Below are positions 62,661-64,000 of a DNA stretch of 64,000 nucleotides, one piece after another; the first letter of the stretch is position 1; each line of letters begins with the position of its first letter. Origin of the DNA: Oscillospiraceae bacterium (GTDB lineage: Bacteria > Bacillota > Clostridia > Oscillospirales > Oscillospiraceae); the NCBI GenBank assembly GCA_017434755.1, contig JAFRER010000010.1:233218-297217 (forward strand). Reading direction: 5' to 3'. The position numbers were made by a program, and so were the translations under genes. A model generated the notes under the pieces. The model saw nothing but the letters and a program-made list of their open reading frames with translations. It did not search any database and was not told the DNA's origin.

Positions 62661-62918
62661 ATGGAAAAAGAAACGATCATAATCGACGGCGTGCGTTACT
62701 ACGCTGACCGTCCGCGCAGCTGCGGAGGCTGTTTCTTCTGGAAGAACCGGAAAGTCGGATGCACCCTCAAAAAAGAAAACTGCTACTACCTGGCGGAGTC
62801 CCCGAAGCCGAAATCCCCTTGCGCAGGCTGCAGTTACGGTCCTTGTGTCAGTTTCTGTATGAAGAAATGTATGAACGAGGTCTTCGGAACCAAAATGGAG
62901 GTACCGGCCAATGCGTGA
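62661..62918 (+). CDS. Cys-rich small protein of the integrative element
   Basis: An 85-residue protein with at least ten cysteines arranged as paired knuckles (CGGCFFWKNRKVGC, then CAGCSYGPCVSFCMKKC), suggesting zinc or Fe-S binding. Proteins of this style are common near the replication genes of clostridial conjugative elements, but no function is assigned. AAAGGAGG lies nine bases before the start, and its end overlaps the next gene by eight bases. Confidence 0.75.
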   Translation: MEKETIIIDGVRYYADRPRSCGGCFFWKNRKVGCTLKKENCYYLAESPKPKSPCAGCSYGPCVSFCMKKCMNEVFGTKMEVPANA

Positions 62919-63141
62919 GAATGGAAGCCTAAACTTTTACAGAAATCTCATGAAGCGTGATGTGCCAGTGGACCGCAACAAGACGGCTCCGAAATGCAGG
63001 CAGTGCTGCTACTATCACCCGGACTTCAAATACAGGAAATGCCTGTTTTCAACCTGCCCCTATGGCAAGCAGGATAAGGACATCTTCCGGCGCAAGCCCC
63101 TTTCCAAAGACAGGTTTTCCATTCAGGAGGTGGTGATATGA
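62911..63141 (+). CDS. second Cys-rich small protein of the integrative element
   Basis: A 76-residue basic protein with a compact cysteine set (CRQCCYYHPDFKYRKC and FSTCPYGK, about 29-50), compatible with one zinc knuckle pair. It overlaps the first Cys-rich gene and ends directly before the GTG of the replication gene, so the three are a translationally coupled unit. Function not recognised. Confidence 0.72.
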   Translation: MRENGSLNFYRNLMKRDVPVDRNKTAPKCRQCCYYHPDFKYRKCLFSTCPYGKQDKDIFRRKPLSKDRFSIQEVVI

Positions 63142-64000
63142 GTGCTTGACTATATCCACAGCGCGGAAACTGAGCAGTTTTCATTTCTCAGGGTCCCGAA
63201 GATCCTGCTTCAGAATGATACCTTCAAGGGAATCTCTGCCGAAGCAAAGCTGCTGTACAGCATCCTGTTTGACAGGACTGAGCTTTCGAACCGGAACGGC
63301 TGGCGGGATGATCAGGATCGCGTCTATATCATCTTCACCATCGCGGAGATCACGGAGAGCATGAACTGCGGCAACAAGAAGGCCATTCAGCTTCTGAATG
63401 AGCTGGAACATAAGGCAGGTCTCATCGAGCGGAAACGGCAGGGCCTCGGAAAGCCCAACCTGATCTATGTAAAAAGTTTCTATCGGACTGTGGATAAGTA
63501 TGGGGAAAGACATTTCTTGAAGTGTCAAAACGACACTTCTGGAAGTGTGAAAGCGACATCTCTGGAAGTGTCAGAATCACACTCTAATAAGACTAATAAT
63601 AAAAAGACTGATTTGAATGATACTGATCTTTCTTTCCTTCCGGGAAGGGAATCGAAGCGAAACGATGCTTATGCACAGTATGAAGCTTATTTCAGAGAAG
63701 AGTTGGAGATCCCCATCCTGATCCAGGGCAATCGAACTGAGAAGGAAACGCTGGAAGGAATTCTGGATCTCCTGGCAGAGACCTGTTCATCCAAAAGAAA
63801 GACGATTCGGATCGCCGGAGACGATAAGCCCATTGAGATCGTAAAAGGCAGGCTCATGAAGCTGAACTCCCTGCATATCCAATATGTCCTGGATTGCCTG
63901 AAGGAGAACACGACCTACGTCAGGGATATGAAACAGTATCTCTTGACGACGCTGTTCAATGCCCCGGTAACGATCGACCCTTACTATCAGGCAAGGCAGC
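63142..64000 (+). CDS. RepA_N-type replication initiator, partial (C-terminus outside window)
   Basis: 286 codons before the window edge. The N-terminus matches the replication-initiator N-domain found in Tn1549-like elements and plasmids: EQFSFLRVPKILLQND, FKGISAEAKLLYSILFDR, DDQDRVYIIFTIAEI and GNKKAIQLLNELE, a winged-helix DNA-binding region. A Ser/Asn/Lys-rich linker (about 130-165) and a helical C-terminal part follow. The GTG start has GGAGG about 11 bases upstream; an ATG four bases earlier is in another frame and stops after three codons. Presumably starts replication of the excised element. Confidence 0.82.
   Translation, partial: MLDYIHSAETEQFSFLRVPKILLQNDTFKGISAEAKLLYSILFDRTELSNRNGWRDDQDRVYIIFTIAEITESMNCGNKKAIQLLNELEHKAGLIERKRQGLGKPNLIYVKSFYRTVDKYGERHFLKCQNDTSGSVKATSLEVSESHSNKTNNKKTDLNDTDLSFLPGRESKRNDAYAQYEAYFREELEIPILIQGNRTEKETLEGILDLLAETCSSKRKTIRIAGDDKPIEIVKGRLMKLNSLHIQYVLDCLKENTTYVRDMKQYLLTTLFNAPVTIDPYYQARQ

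Overview
The window reads as one continuous piece of chromosome from a Gram-positive anaerobe of the class Clostridia (Bacillota); family level is a guess, with Oscillospiraceae-like relatives plausible. The evidence is moderately high GC, AGGAGG-type ribosome binding sites, TTGACA-17-TATAAT promoters almost everywhere, short lipoprotein signals ending in AAC or SAC, a PyrR-type attenuator, a reverse rubrerythrin with a rubredoxin, and an ECF S-component. Near the right edge it enters what looks like an integrative conjugative element (ICE) lying just downstream of rpsI.

Layout. 1-2.0 kb: a truncated secreted lipoprotein, a DUF5131 (phage Gp37/Gp68-like) gene, a tRNA-like scrap and tRNA-Ser(UGA). 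2.0-7.0 kb: a four-gene MacB-type ABC export operon with two different membrane-fusion adaptors. 7.0-10.5 kb: two lipoproteins, plsY and a WalJ-like metallo-hydrolase. 10.5-23.5 kb: the most unusual part. A leftward five-gene run (three tandem paralogous secreted proteins, a degenerate TIR-like membrane protein, and a TIR-TM-TPR protein) is divergently transcribed from a two-gene run of membrane proteins with RCK/TrkA-like Rossmann domains and C-terminal RyR-like domains. One of these two carries a K+ channel filter. 23.5-32.4 kb: the pyrimidine operon pyrC-carB-pyrK-pyrD-pyrF-pyrE-pyrB-pyrI behind a PyrR-binding loop and terminator. 32.6-41.2 kb: tRNA-Ala(GGC), an HD-SGNH fusion, a giant LysM and repeat surface protein, a C39-like peptidase paired with a spermidine-synthase-like membrane protein, and an ECF S-component. 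41.2-48.7 kb: greA, a DUF1934 gene, argS, the galactose transporter mglBAC and a tRNA methyltransferase. 48.8-53.1 kb: ferredoxin, a membrane leucine-rich-repeat (LRR) protein, a Dabb protein, rubredoxin with reverse rubrerythrin, and yfbR. 53.2-62.2 kb: typA, rpsO, pnp, a sugar dehydrogenase with a lipoate ligase, a TtcA-like enzyme, and rplM-rpsI. 62.2-64.0 kb: the probable left end of the ICE, with repeats, two tandem leader terminators, two Cys-rich small proteins and a replication-initiator-like gene cut by the window edge.

How the genes fit together. Most of the window is housekeeping. The 10.5-23.5 kb block is the best candidate for an undescribed system. Positive-inside charges predict that the TIR protein holds its TIR domain in the cytoplasm and its TPR region outside, like a receptor. 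It is co-transcribed with three secreted proteins and a pseudo-TIR partner, and it shares a divergent control region with putative nucleotide-gated channels. A working hypothesis is an outside-in sensing or defence module in which TIR-derived nucleotides reach RyR/RCK channel effectors. All sequence calls were made by eye; no database search was run.
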